Positions 1-7,490 are shown, counted from the first letter of the stretch. The stretch: 18,081 nucleotides of DNA from JAJFFW01 sp039187035 (GCA_039187035.1 JBCCZS010000044.1:1-18081); one strand, 5' to 3'. Numbers and translations are program-made. The notes: a model not told the origin generated them from the letters alone.

Positions 1-87
1 CGCGCTATAGCGGGAGGGCCCCGACCAGGCAAGACGCGCGGACGGCCTCAGAGCCCTTTTGAAAAGGCCGGCAACGTCTCTTGTCAT
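1..87 (-). CDS. Possible N-terminus of a minus-strand gene leaving the left edge
   Basis: An ATG at 87-85 on the minus strand opens a frame that stays open to base 1, giving 29 residues rich in Arg and Ala (it starts MTRDVAGLFKRAL). No clear Shine-Dalgarno sequence precedes it, and in DNA this GC-rich an open frame of 87 bases is expected by chance. It would be the next gene downstream of the membrane protein gene on the same strand. I recognise no family. Seen: an open frame with a start. Inferred: that it may be a gene at all. Confidence 0.2.
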   Translation of the reverse strand, partial: MTRDVAGLFKRALRPSARLAWSGPSRYSA

Positions 88-148
88 CGGATCATCAGAC
101 GTGCGGCTGCCGACGCCATGGCCGGTTCGGGCTCTGTTGTCTTTTAGA

Positions 149-238
149 CTAAGAGCCTGAACCCTATCGTCGTGGGGTAGCGAACGTCCGATCGTCTTTC
201 GCCGAGCGCGGAACAGCCATTCTCAAACAGGCTCTTAG
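149..238. repeat. 11-bp inverted repeat pair enclosing about 90 bases, MITE-like
   Basis: CTAAGAGCCTG at 149-159 is repeated exactly in inverse orientation as CAGGCTCTTAG at 228-238, with 68 bases between. The pair can be read as an element flanked by TA on each side with AGAGCCTG termini. This resembles the ends of non-autonomous miniature elements made by IS5- or IS630-type transposases. No transposase frame lies inside. The right arm contains the TAA stop of the membrane protein gene, so that protein ends exactly at the repeat border. The alternative is a long-loop transcription or regulatory hairpin. Mobile origin is an inference from structure only. Confidence 0.4.
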
Positions 239-1356
239 GCCGCGGATGGCGCGGCCGCGTCGGGGGCCGCTTCGCCCGCCCGCGGTTCGGGCGGGATCAC
301 CCGCGCAATCCAACCGGTTTTCGGGAACGGCGCCACAAGGACGCGGCGCACCGCGTTCCACCCGCCGCCAAGCAAAACCGTCGCCCCGCCGAGCAGCAAT
401 AGTGTCAGACCGGCCGTCCAGGCGCCGGAAAAGCCCGCCTCGCGGACCAAAACGCCGATCGCGACCGCGGCCGAAATGAGCCCCGAAACCAAAAGGGCGC
501 GCCGATTGATCAGGATCGACAACAAGCCGAGAAACGCGACCAGCGCCAACGTCGCAACCGACGCCGCCGCCTCGCCGCCGCTGACAAGCATGCCCCGCAG
601 CGAAAAGAAGATCAGCGGCGCGGCGAACAAATGCAGCCAAAACGCATTGTCCGAATACCGCGTCTGTCGCGACGGATCGCGCGCGTCGAATGCAACGCCG
701 GACAAGAACAAGACGAGCCCGGACAAGAGCGCGATGCCCGACACGTTCGAGGTGATGAGGTCAGGGACGAAGACGAACACCGTGGCGATCAAGAACGCCA
801 CAGTCTGCACGCCGAAATACCCCATCGCGAACGGCAGCTTGGTGCGCGCATAATAAACGAGCGTCCAAAAGGCCGACGCGGCGGCTGAGACGAGGAAAAG
901 CATCCGCCCTTGCATGGACGTTTCATCCACGTCCGACAGGTTTTCCGGATTGATGAAACCGGCGTAGGCCGCGACGGTCGCGAAATTCGCGTAGGCGGTA
1001 AACCCGAGCAGAATGACGATTGCCGGAAGGAACAGACGCCGCGTCCGCGCAAAGACCTCGCCGAGCGCCCAAACGATCGCGGCGCACCCGCCCGCGATCG
1101 CGGCCGTCATCCAGGCCGCGTTCCGGCCCGCGTCGAGGATCTGCCCGTCGAACCCGTCGGAAAGATCAAACGCGCCGCCGACGATCGGCGCACCGACCAG
1201 CGCGGCGACGATCCCGATCCCGACGATCAACATCGCGAGCCCGACACTTAGAAAAATGTCGTTGAAGTTGCGGATGAAACGGATCCGCTCCTCGCCGCTG
1301 ACCGTTTCGTCCGCCGATCGCCCGGTCCCGTCGCTAAAGTCGCTGTTCTCGCGCAT
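235..1356 (-). CDS. Polytopic inner-membrane protein of unknown function
   Basis: This 373-residue protein has about ten hydrophobic segments, near residues 33-58, 80-103, 108-133, 150-168, 176-198, 203-222, 239-257, 264-283, 288-305 and 313-332. A charged N-terminal tail precedes them and a Pro/Ala-rich C-terminal tail follows. The loop after the third segment is acidic. I see no catalytic motif, nucleotide-binding site or transporter signature, and I do not recognise the family. The start is the ATG at 1356, preceded on the minus strand by a G-rich stretch that can serve as ribosome binding site. It follows fliM after 86 bases, so the two may be co-transcribed, but nothing in the protein itself says flagellum. 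The stop codon lies inside the right arm of the 149-238 inverted repeat. Confidence 0.8.
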   Translation of the reverse strand: MRENSDFSDGTGRSADETVSGEERIRFIRNFNDIFLSVGLAMLIVGIGIVAALVGAPIVGGAFDLSDGFDGQILDAGRNAAWMTAAIAGGCAAIVWALGEVFARTRRLFLPAIVILLGFTAYANFATVAAYAGFINPENLSDVDETSMQGRMLFLVSAAASAFWTLVYYARTKLPFAMGYFGVQTVAFLIATVFVFVPDLITSNVSGIALLSGLVLFLSGVAFDARDPSRQTRYSDNAFWLHLFAAPLIFFSLRGMLVSGGEAAASVATLALVAFLGLLSILINRRALLVSGLISAAVAIGVLVREAGFSGAWTAGLTLLLLGGATVLLGGGWNAVRRVLVAPFPKTGWIARVIPPEPRAGEAAPDAAAPSAA

Positions 1357-1442
1357 GCCGCCCCGCCGTCATCTTCCGCTTCGGGGCCTAATATGGCGCC
1401 GACGACGCGGCGCCGCCATAGCGCGCGCGGCGGGCCGTCGGC

Positions 1443-2381
1443 CTAAAACGGCGGAACGAAGCTCGGATCGACCGGCGAGGTCAGCTTTATCGCCTTATTC
1501 TCTTTCAACGCGCCGAGCTTTCCGGACGCGATGGCGGCGGGGCCGTCCGCGGTCGTAACGACCAATTCAAGCTTTTCCAGGCGTTCTTCGTCGACGGGAA
1601 TAAACTGCCCGACCTTCAAGCGCGACAATTCGCCGACGGTGCGCGTAAAGCGGTCGAGCGTCGCTTTGAGTTCGACGTCGAGGAGGCGAATGTTGCGCCC
1701 GACCTTTCGCCGCCAAGGCGAGGCTTCCGACGCCGTCACCGCTTTCGTGCGCGGGTTCAAGAGCCCGGCGCGTTCGACGAAGTCGACCGGAAACGTCAGC
1801 CGAACCGCCTTTTCCACGCTATATTCATCGATCAACAGATCGATCAGGACGTCGAACGTGGTCATCGCTTCGACGTCGCCGACCACTTCGTCCGGCGCGG
1901 GTGCGCTGAAGCGGCGCGACAGGACGAGATCATCCGTCGGCCCCGCATACCGCAAGATCGTGCGATTGACCGCCGGAATAAAAGCGTCGACGAGTTTGTA
2001 GGAAAGCTCGACGTCTATGCGGGTGATTTTCCGTTCAGGATCCGGCGGCGGCAGTTTGCCGCCCAACAATCGTTCGGTCAGCATGGCGACGAACGTCGGA
2101 TGCACCGTTATCAAGGCGCCTTTTTTGCCGGTGGTGTCGATCAACCAGGAATAAGAGCCGAAGTTCGGCGCTTTGTGCAGCGCATCTTTCAACTGGTGGA
2201 TACGGACGGACGCGAGCGCGCTTTGGGTCGGGACCTCCAAAAGCTCGCTCACCGTCAGCCCGGCGTTTTTCGCAGCATAGGCGGCCATCGCCGTCAATTC
2301 AGGAAAGCCGTCGACGCTGATCGTCGCGCCACGGACTTTCTGAGCAAGGATGGAGCCGTGATCGGCGGTAGAGGCGTTCAT
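1443..2381 (-). CDS. fliM: Flagellar motor switch protein FliM
   Basis: This is the C-ring protein that links FliG to FliN and sets the direction or speed of rotation. At 312 residues it is slightly shorter than E. coli FliM (334). The middle domain is recognisable from the LLGGKLPPP stretch (residues 105-113) and the LIDEYSVEKAVRLTFPVDF region. The C-terminal SpoA-type domain follows (from about LLDVELKATLDRF) and ends in a KLTSPVDPSFVPPF tail. The N-terminus starts MNASTADHGSILAQKV and has no LSQ-E-IDALL-type motif, the usual docking site for phosphorylated CheY. The start is the ATG at 2381, and no strong Shine-Dalgarno is visible before it. The gene is divergent from motB and is followed by the membrane protein gene. 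FliN is encoded separately at 10520-10951, so this is the FliM paralogue and not a fused FliN. Confidence 0.9.
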   Translation of the reverse strand: MNASTADHGSILAQKVRGATISVDGFPELTAMAAYAAKNAGLTVSELLEVPTQSALASVRIHQLKDALHKAPNFGSYSWLIDTTGKKGALITVHPTFVAMLTERLLGGKLPPPDPERKITRIDVELSYKLVDAFIPAVNRTILRYAGPTDDLVLSRRFSAPAPDEVVGDVEAMTTFDVLIDLLIDEYSVEKAVRLTFPVDFVERAGLLNPRTKAVTASEASPWRRKVGRNIRLLDVELKATLDRFTRTVGELSRLKVGQFIPVDEERLEKLELVVTTADGPAAIASGKLGALKENKAIKLTSPVDPSFVPPF

Positions 2382-2613
2382 GGACGACCCGACGATAAAG
2401 TGGTGACGCGGCGTTAATTAGGTTTCTTGATATCGTCTCAATTCGTTTAGAGATCGCTAAGCCTGACGGTCGATAAAAAGCGCGCAAATTTTACGCAGCG
2501 GCGCGCCGAAACGGGCCGACCGCCCGTGCGCGTGCGCGCGCAAACTCCCGTGCGCTTGCGTACGCAAACCGACCACGCGCCGGACGGCGCCCCGATTAGA
2601 TGGACGAGACCCC
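2382..2613. promoter_or_regulatory. Divergent fliM / motB control region
   Basis: These 232 bases hold no gene I can support. They must contain the start signals for both fliM (leftward) and motB (rightward). Seen here: an AT-richer stretch around 2411-2460 with TTAATTAGG and a near-palindrome TTAG-A-GATC-G-CTAA at 2447-2460, and the two tandem palindromic boxes at 2523-2569, described separately. I find no convincing sigma-54 (GG-N10-GC) promoter and no canonical CtrA site (TTAA-N7-TTAA). Confidence 0.55.
2523..2569. repeat. Tandem 23-bp repeat, each copy with a palindromic core (operator-like)
   Basis: Two 23-base copies, at 2523-2545 and 2547-2569, match at 20 of 23 positions and begin CCCGTGCGC and end CGCAAAC. 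Each carries a palindromic core: TGCGCGCGCA at 2533-2542, and the perfect 12-mer TTGCGTACGCAA at 2556-2567. The palindrome centres are 24 bp apart. The region 2525-2542 is strictly alternating pyrimidine-purine, which can also favour Z-DNA. Paired dyad sites in a divergent promoter region look like binding sites for a dimeric regulator. The regulator is unknown. Confidence 0.55.
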
Positions 2614-3525
2614 GTGGCCGACGCCGAACAGGCCGTCATCATCAAACGCGTCAAGAAGGTGTCCGGCGGCGGACACCATGGCGGCGCGTGGAAAGTTGCG
2701 TATGCGGACTTCGTGACCGCGATGATGGCTTTCTTCCTTTTGATGTGGCTTCTCGGCGCGACGACGGAAGATCAACGAAAAGGCATCGCGGACTATTTCA
2801 ACCCGTCGGTCCCGATCAGCCAGGTTTCCGGCGGCGGACGCGATATGTTGAACGGGGAAACGGTGTTCTCCCAAAAGACGCTGGCGCGCGACGGTGCAGG
2901 CGGTTCGTTCACCCCGCTCAAACAGAAACCCGAAGGCTACGACCCCCGCGACAGCGAAAGCCCCAGCGACGCCGATCATCCGGGCGCCAAGACGACCGCC
3001 GAACCGACCGACGAGGACGGGTCGCCCAGCGGGGACAGCGCCGAAACGGGCGACGCGGAAGAAGACCGCAAGCTCGGCGCGCTCGAAGAAGACCTCCTCG
3101 CCAAAGCGATGAAAGAGCAGGCCGACGGGCTTGAAGCCCACATCCAAACGCGCGTGACGCCCAAAGGCCTCGTCATCGAACTCGTCGAAGTCGACGGGAG
3201 CCCGCTGTTCCAGGTGGGCTCGACCCGTCCCTCGCCGACCATGCTGCGGCTCCTCGACGTGGTTGCGTCGACCGTTCGTCTCGTGACGAATAAAGTCGAG
3301 ATTGTCGGGCACACGGACAGCCTCGGCTTCTCCAATCGCCGCAACTACACCAATTGGGAATTGTCGAGCGACCGGGCCAACGTCGCCCGGCGCGTCATGG
3401 TGGCCGCCGGGCTTGAAGGCGAACAAATCGCCGCCGTGACAGGAAAAGCCGACACCGAGCCCCTCACGAGCGACAAGCAGGCGCCGCAAAACCGGCGCAT
3501 CTCGATCACGCTTCTACGCAATTAG
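2614..3525 (+). CDS. motB: Flagellar motor stator protein MotB
   Basis: This is the peptidoglycan-anchored half of the proton-driven stator. It has 303 residues. A basic cytoplasmic tail (1-27) is followed by one transmembrane helix (about 28-49) carrying the proton-accepting Asp as D32 in YADFVTAMMAF. The plug region TEDQRKGIADYFNP follows, then a long acidic, Pro-rich linker (about 103-160), then a C-terminal OmpA-like peptidoglycan-binding domain (about 185-303) with VGHTDSLGFSNRRNYTNWEL and SSDRANVARR. The start is a GTG at 2614. An ATG at 2600 is in another frame, so GTG is the best choice, and it places the key Asp at residue 32, its number in E. coli MotB. The gene stands apart from motA, which lies about 12 kb downstream. 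A strong hairpin follows the stop. Confidence 0.93.
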   Translation: MADAEQAVIIKRVKKVSGGGHHGGAWKVAYADFVTAMMAFFLLMWLLGATTEDQRKGIADYFNPSVPISQVSGGGRDMLNGETVFSQKTLARDGAGGSFTPLKQKPEGYDPRDSESPSDADHPGAKTTAEPTDEDGSPSGDSAETGDAEEDRKLGALEEDLLAKAMKEQADGLEAHIQTRVTPKGLVIELVEVDGSPLFQVGSTRPSPTMLRLLDVVASTVRLVTNKVEIVGHTDSLGFSNRRNYTNWELSSDRANVARRVMVAAGLEGEQIAAVTGKADTEPLTSDKQAPQNRRISITLLRN

Positions 3526-3540
3526 GTCCTCGCTATAGCA

Positions 3541-3567
3541 AGCGACGTCCCCCGCCGGGACGTCGCT
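3541..3567 (+). terminator. Hairpin terminator after motB
   Basis: AGCGACGTCCC (3541-3551) pairs perfectly with GGGACGTCGCT (3557-3567) around the loop CCGCC. The following CTCGATTT is only weakly T-rich, so termination may be partial. It sits 15 bases after the motB stop and separates motB from the flgE transcript. Confidence 0.7.
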
Positions 3568-3707
3568 CTCGATTTAACGCGTCTTTACACAGATTAACAT
3601 AACCTTTCCGTATACCTCTAAGTTTGTCAGCCTTATCCGTATTTTAATCACTTCCCTTCACGCTCCCCCTTCGAAAAGGGTAAAATTTTACAAGGGCAGG
3701 CAAAACC
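3568..3707 (+). promoter_or_regulatory. flgE leader with repeated CCCTT/AAGGG arms
   Basis: This AT-richer leader presumably carries the flgE operon promoter, but I could not assign -35/-10 or sigma-54 boxes with confidence. Close to the gene it has CCCTT at 3654-3658 and 3667-3671, and AAGGG at 3676-3680 and 3692-3696. The inner pair forms a hairpin with a CGAA loop. The palindrome TAAAATTTTA is at 3681-3690. The last AAGGG runs into the likely ribosome binding site GGGCAGG (3694-3700), seven bases before the ATG, so alternative pairing could hide or expose it. Confidence 0.45.
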
Positions 3708-5018
3708 ATGGGTTTGGCATCTTCGCTCAACGCCGGCGTGATGGGCCTTAACGTCAACGCGACGAAGCTCAATACGATCTCGGACAATATCGCGAACTCC
3801 GAAACGTTCGGCTACAAACGCGCCGATGCGCAATTCTCCAGCATGGTGCTCGACCAAAGCGCGGGCACCTACACGGCCGGCGGCGTGCGCTCGGCGACGT
3901 TCAAAGACGTCGCGGCTCAGGGCGCGCTTCTCGGCACCAACAATTCCACGGACATTTCGGTATCCGGCGGCGGGCTCTTGCCCGTCACGTCCGTCCAAGG
4001 CGTGAACAACGCCAGCGGCGACCGGCCGTTGCTCTTAACCCCGACGGGCTCGTTTGCGACCGACCAAGACGGTCTTCTGCGCACCCTGAGCGGTCTTTAT
4101 CTGATGGGTTGGCCGGCCAACCCGGACGGAACCGTGAGCGTTCCCGGTCGCGACAGCCCGGCCGGCCTCGAACCCGTCAACGTGTTGCGCAACCAATTTG
4201 CGGCCGCCCCCACGTCGAATATTTCGCTCGGCGTCAACGTTCCGTCGACGGAAACGCGGGCCGGCGCAGCCGGTGCGACGTTCGACTTGCCGATCGCCTA
4301 TTTCGACAATCTCGGCGCCTCGCAGACGCTGACCGTCACGTTTGAGCCGTCCATTCCGCCGACGGGGTCGTCAAACACCTGGCGCGTGTCTTTCTTTGAT
4401 CAAGCCGGCGATCCGACGACCGCCGTCGCACAAGTGGACATCACCTTCGACGATTCACAAACGAACGGCGGATCGATCGCCACGGGCGGCGTCGTGCCCG
4501 TGGCCGGCACGACCTACGACGTCGATGAGGGCACATTGACGATCAACGTCGCCTCCGGCCCCATCGACATCGAAATTGGCTCGCCCGGCGACGGCGGCCC
4601 CTTGACCCAACTCGCCGCGACCTACTCGCCCGTCGGCATCACCAAAGACGGCGCGCCGATCGGCAGTTTCGACCGGGTGGAGATCGACGATAACGGCCGC
4701 TTACAAGCCATTTTCGACAACGGCTTCCGGCGGACGATTTATCAAATTCCGATCGCCAATGTTCCGAACCCGAACGGCCTGACGGCCGTCGACAACCAGG
4801 CGTTCGAATTGTCGCAAGACAGTGGCGCGGTGTTCTTTTGGGATGCGGGCACGGGCCCCGTCGGCACGACCGTCGGCTTTTCCCTCGTTGAATCGACGAC
4901 CGACATCGCGGCCGAGCTGACGCAATTGATTGAAACGCAGCGCGCATATTCGACGAACGCGAAAGTCGTCCAGACGGTCGACGAGATGCTGCAGGAAACG
5001 ACGAACATCAAACGCTAA
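3708..5018 (+). CDS. flgE: Flagellar hook protein FlgE
   Basis: This is the subunit of the hook, the flexible joint between rod and filament, exported by the flagellar type III system. It has 436 residues. The N-terminal rod/hook signature is clear: LNTISDNIANSETFGYKRAD (residues 21-40) with the ANS-TFGYKR motif. The C-terminal helix ELTQLIETQRAYSTNAKVVQ is the matching D0 partner near the end (about 404-423). The central part is beta-rich and variable and includes the FlgE-like stretch TFDLPIAYFDNLGASQTLTV. There is no cleaved signal peptide, as expected. A GGGCAGG element precedes the ATG. The gene is the first of flgE-flgK-flgL-flgI. A hairpin overlaps its stop codon and may adjust expression of hook against junction proteins. 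FlgG and FlgF share the end motifs, but length and context favour FlgE. Confidence 0.92.
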   Translation: MGLASSLNAGVMGLNVNATKLNTISDNIANSETFGYKRADAQFSSMVLDQSAGTYTAGGVRSATFKDVAAQGALLGTNNSTDISVSGGGLLPVTSVQGVNNASGDRPLLLTPTGSFATDQDGLLRTLSGLYLMGWPANPDGTVSVPGRDSPAGLEPVNVLRNQFAAAPTSNISLGVNVPSTETRAGAAGATFDLPIAYFDNLGASQTLTVTFEPSIPPTGSSNTWRVSFFDQAGDPTTAVAQVDITFDDSQTNGGSIATGGVVPVAGTTYDVDEGTLTINVASGPIDIEIGSPGDGGPLTQLAATYSPVGITKDGAPIGSFDRVEIDDNGRLQAIFDNGFRRTIYQIPIANVPNPNGLTAVDNQAFELSQDSGAVFFWDAGTGPVGTTVGFSLVESTTDIAAELTQLIETQRAYSTNAKVVQTVDEMLQETTNIKR

Positions 5019-5036
5019 CGCCGCGTCGGCGGCGTT
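5017..5036 (+). terminator. Intercistronic stem-loop between flgE and flgK
   Basis: AACGCCGC (5017-5024) pairs with GCGGCGTT (5029-5036) around a GTCG loop, and one further T follows. The stem includes the last two bases of the flgE stop. Without a longer T-run it is better read as an attenuating or mRNA-stabilising hairpin than a full terminator. It could raise hook protein output relative to flgK and later genes. Confidence 0.45.
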
Positions 5037-5051
5037 TGAGCGGAGGACGCC

Positions 5052-6494
5052 ATGAGCATCTCGAACGCCTTGAGCAACGCCGTGACCGGCCTCGCCGCCG
5101 CGACGCGCCGCGCCGACATCGTCTCCGCCAACATCGCCAACGCCTTAACGCCCGGCTATTCGCGCCGCGACGTCGTCGTCAATCAACGCATTCTCGGCGG
5201 CGTCGGCGCCGGCGTCAGCATCGACGGGATTTCCCGCGCGTCGAACCCGGCCGTCACGACCCAACGCCGCACGGCCGACGGCGTCGCCGCGCAAGACCAA
5301 ATCGTCGCGCAGACCTACGAAGCGTTCAACGGCGCCCTCGGCGAACCGGACGACGCGTTCTCGATTTTCGCCCAGTTTTCCAATCTCGAAGGCTCGTTGC
5401 GCGACCTCGCGGCAACGCCGGAATCGATCCCGCTGCAGGACCAGACCGCGGCCGCCGCGCAATCCATCGTTGACGAATTGCGTCGGTTGACGGATCAAAC
5501 GCAAGAAACCCGCCGCTCCAGCGATGCCGCCATTGCGGAGGGGGTCGAGCGCGTCAACGCCGCGCTTCAAACGCTCGAGCAAGTCAACGCCGACATTTCA
5601 TCGCTTGAAATCGCCGGCCAGGACGCCTCTGCGCAATTGGATCTGCGCCAACAGCTCATCGACGAAATCGGCGAGTATGTGCCGGTGCGCGAAATCCGCC
5701 GGGAATTCGGCAAAGTCGATCTGATGACGGAGGAAGGCGTCTTTCTCCTCGCCGGCGACGCGCGCACGCTGACGTTCGACGGCCCGCGCGGCATGGCGCC
5801 GGACCAATCCCTCGCCGACGGCCAGCTGTCCCGCCTGACGGTCGACGGCGTCGACATCACGCCCGGCGACGCGGCCCTCGGCGCGCGCGAAGGGGCGTTC
5901 GCCGCGCATTTTAAAGTGCGCGATGAAATCGGGCCGGAGTTTCAGGGACAACTCGACGCCCTCGCCCGCGACCTCATCGAACGGTTCCAGGACATCGATC
6001 CGACCTTGCTGCCGGGCGATCCCGGCCTCTTCACCGACGGCGGCGGCGCGTTTGACCCGGCGAACGAAATCGGGATCGCCGGGCGCATCGCCGTCAATGA
6101 GACCGTCGCCGCGGAAGTCTGGCGCTTGCGCGACGGTATCGGCGCCGCCGCGCAGGGGCCCTCGGCCAACAGCGACATACTACGCACCATGCTCGATTCG
6201 TTGACGGCGCTTCGCACGCCCCCGACCAGCCTCGGGCTTACAAGCGCGGTATCGGCGGTCGAGGCCGCGGCCGGCTTGACCTCCCTTGTCGGCGGCGCGC
6301 GCGTGCGGGCGGACAACGCCCTCGCCGCCTCGAACGCCCGCGCCCAAGCGCTAAAAGACGCCGAACTGGAATCCTCCGCCGTCGATACCGATGCGGAGCT
6401 TCAAAAACTGTTGCAGGTCGAACAGGCCTTCGCCGCCAACGCCCGCGTCATCCAAGTCGCGGACCAGCTCATCCAACAGCTCGCGGAGATCTAA
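5052..6494 (+). CDS. flgK: Hook-associated protein 1 FlgK
   Basis: This is the first hook-filament junction protein, exported through the flagellum and assembled on the hook tip before FlgL. It has 480 residues, shorter than the E. coli protein (547), so the variable central domains are reduced. The N-terminal helix with ADIVSANIANALTPGYSRRD (residues 22-41) is the FlgK signature. The C-terminal helix ends LLQVEQAFAANARVIQVADQLIQQLAEI. Long helical stretches between about residues 120 and 200 fit the D1 region. A strong GGAGG at 5042-5046 lies five bases before the ATG. flgL follows after only three bases, so the two are translated from one message. Confidence 0.93.
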   Translation: MSISNALSNAVTGLAAATRRADIVSANIANALTPGYSRRDVVVNQRILGGVGAGVSIDGISRASNPAVTTQRRTADGVAAQDQIVAQTYEAFNGALGEPDDAFSIFAQFSNLEGSLRDLAATPESIPLQDQTAAAAQSIVDELRRLTDQTQETRRSSDAAIAEGVERVNAALQTLEQVNADISSLEIAGQDASAQLDLRQQLIDEIGEYVPVREIRREFGKVDLMTEEGVFLLAGDARTLTFDGPRGMAPDQSLADGQLSRLTVDGVDITPGDAALGAREGAFAAHFKVRDEIGPEFQGQLDALARDLIERFQDIDPTLLPGDPGLFTDGGGAFDPANEIGIAGRIAVNETVAAEVWRLRDGIGAAAQGPSANSDILRTMLDSLTALRTPPTSLGLTSAVSAVEAAAGLTSLVGGARVRADNALAASNARAQALKDAELESSAVDTDAELQKLLQVEQAFAANARVIQVADQLIQQLAEI

Positions 6495-6497
6495 GCC

Positions 6498-7490
6498 ATG
6501 ACCGAGATCCTACCTGATATCGCCGCGAACACCCGCCTTTCCCGCGCCATCGGCCTGTTAAAGCGCGACGCGGACACGACGCGCACGGAAGTGGTAACGG
6601 GACGCTTTGAAGACGTCACGCGCGCCGTCGACGGCGACGTCGGCACGGTTCACCTGTTGCAGAAATCACGGGACGACGCGCGCGCCTTCCAACAACGGCT
6701 CACCCTCGCGGAATCGCGCATCGACCGCACCCAAGCGATCCTAGACGGCGTCGCCGACAGCGCCGGCGGGATCGGCGCGCGGACCTTGGCGGCGAATACG
6801 CTCGACCAAACGGCCGGCCTGGAAGCGCTCTCCGCGGAATCCACGTCGACGCTCGAAGGCCTCTTCTCGTCATTAAACGGCGTGTTCGCCGGCCGCGCGG
6901 TCTTCGGCGGCGATGATGCGAGCCGCTCGCCGCTCGCCGACGTCGACACGCTTCTCGGCGACGTCCGCACGCTGATCGAGAATGCAACGGACCCGGCCGA
7001 TTTAGAAGCCGCGCTCGACACGTACTTCAACGACCCCGCAGGCGGCTTCGAAACGACGATTTACGTCGGCGGCGTCGGCGACGCGCCGGGCGTCGAAATT
7101 GCGCCGGGCGTTTTGATCGACGCCGACATCAAAGCGAACGCGCAACCGCTTAAAGAGCTGATGCGCGGGTTCGCCGTCATGGCCAATCTCGACGTCATCG
7201 CCGAAGAAGATCGCGACGCGATCGCCGCGGCGGCGGGCGGCACGCTGATCAACGGCGAGCAGGAGTTGACCGCGTTGCGCGCGACCGTCGGGGTCGACCA
7301 ACGGCGAATCTCTGAGTCGAAAGCGCGGTTTGAAAACGAAGAGCAAGTGCTCGACAACATCATCACCGACCGCATCGGCCGAGACTCTTTTGAAGCGGCG
7401 ACGCGCTTGCAGCTGCTCGAAACGCAGCTCGAAACGTCCTACCTCATCACCGGCCGGATCGCCCGGCTCACGCTGGCGCAATTCCTCTAA
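6498..7490 (+). CDS. flgL: Hook-associated protein 3 FlgL
   Basis: This is the second junction protein, which joins FlgK to the flagellin filament and belongs to the flagellin superfamily. It has 330 residues. The N-terminal helix (LSRAIGLLKRDADTTRTEVV, residues 14-33) and the C-terminal helix (RLQLLETQLETSYLITGRIA) are the flagellin-like D0/D1 pair. The centre contains GVFAGRAVFGGDDASRSPL, typical of FlgL-like proteins (a flagellin would read differently here). Position directly after flgK decides FlgL over flagellin. Its TAA stop shares one base with the flgI ATG (TAATG at 7488-7492), implying translational coupling. Confidence 0.92.
   Translation: MTEILPDIAANTRLSRAIGLLKRDADTTRTEVVTGRFEDVTRAVDGDVGTVHLLQKSRDDARAFQQRLTLAESRIDRTQAILDGVADSAGGIGARTLAANTLDQTAGLEALSAESTSTLEGLFSSLNGVFAGRAVFGGDDASRSPLADVDTLLGDVRTLIENATDPADLEAALDTYFNDPAGGFETTIYVGGVGDAPGVEIAPGVLIDADIKANAQPLKELMRGFAVMANLDVIAEEDRDAIAAAAGGTLINGEQELTALRATVGVDQRRISESKARFENEEQVLDNIITDRIGRDSFEAATRLQLLETQLETSYLITGRIARLTLAQFL

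Noticed and set aside
55..67. CCTTTTGAAAAGG as a terminator hairpin.
   Set aside because: The palindrome leaves almost no loop and no T-run follows. A usable stem would be only two or three base pairs.
121..147. GGTTCGGGCTC, resembling a tRNA T-arm, and an 8-bp inverted repeat CAGAGCCC (49-56) / GGGCTCTG (129-136).
   Set aside because: No acceptor stem, anticodon arm or CCA-compatible end can be placed around it, and the inverted repeat is short and widely spaced.
1391..1419. Imperfect GC-rich inverted repeat between fliM and the membrane-protein gene, considered as a terminator.
   Set aside because: The stem is interrupted by a bulge and lacks a T-run on the minus strand. Such structures are common by chance at this base composition.
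2600..2613. ATG at 2600 as start of motB.
   Set aside because: It is out of frame with the MotB protein. The GTG at 2614 is in frame and places the proton-binding Asp at residue 32.
2596..3489. A 297-codon open frame antisense to motB, and similar long antisense frames opposite the fliL-motE-like region (14105-14959) and motA (15561-16205).
   Set aside because: These are shadow frames of GC-rich genes. Their translations are Arg/Pro/Ser-rich without domains, while the sense frames encode clear MotB, MotE-like and MotA proteins.
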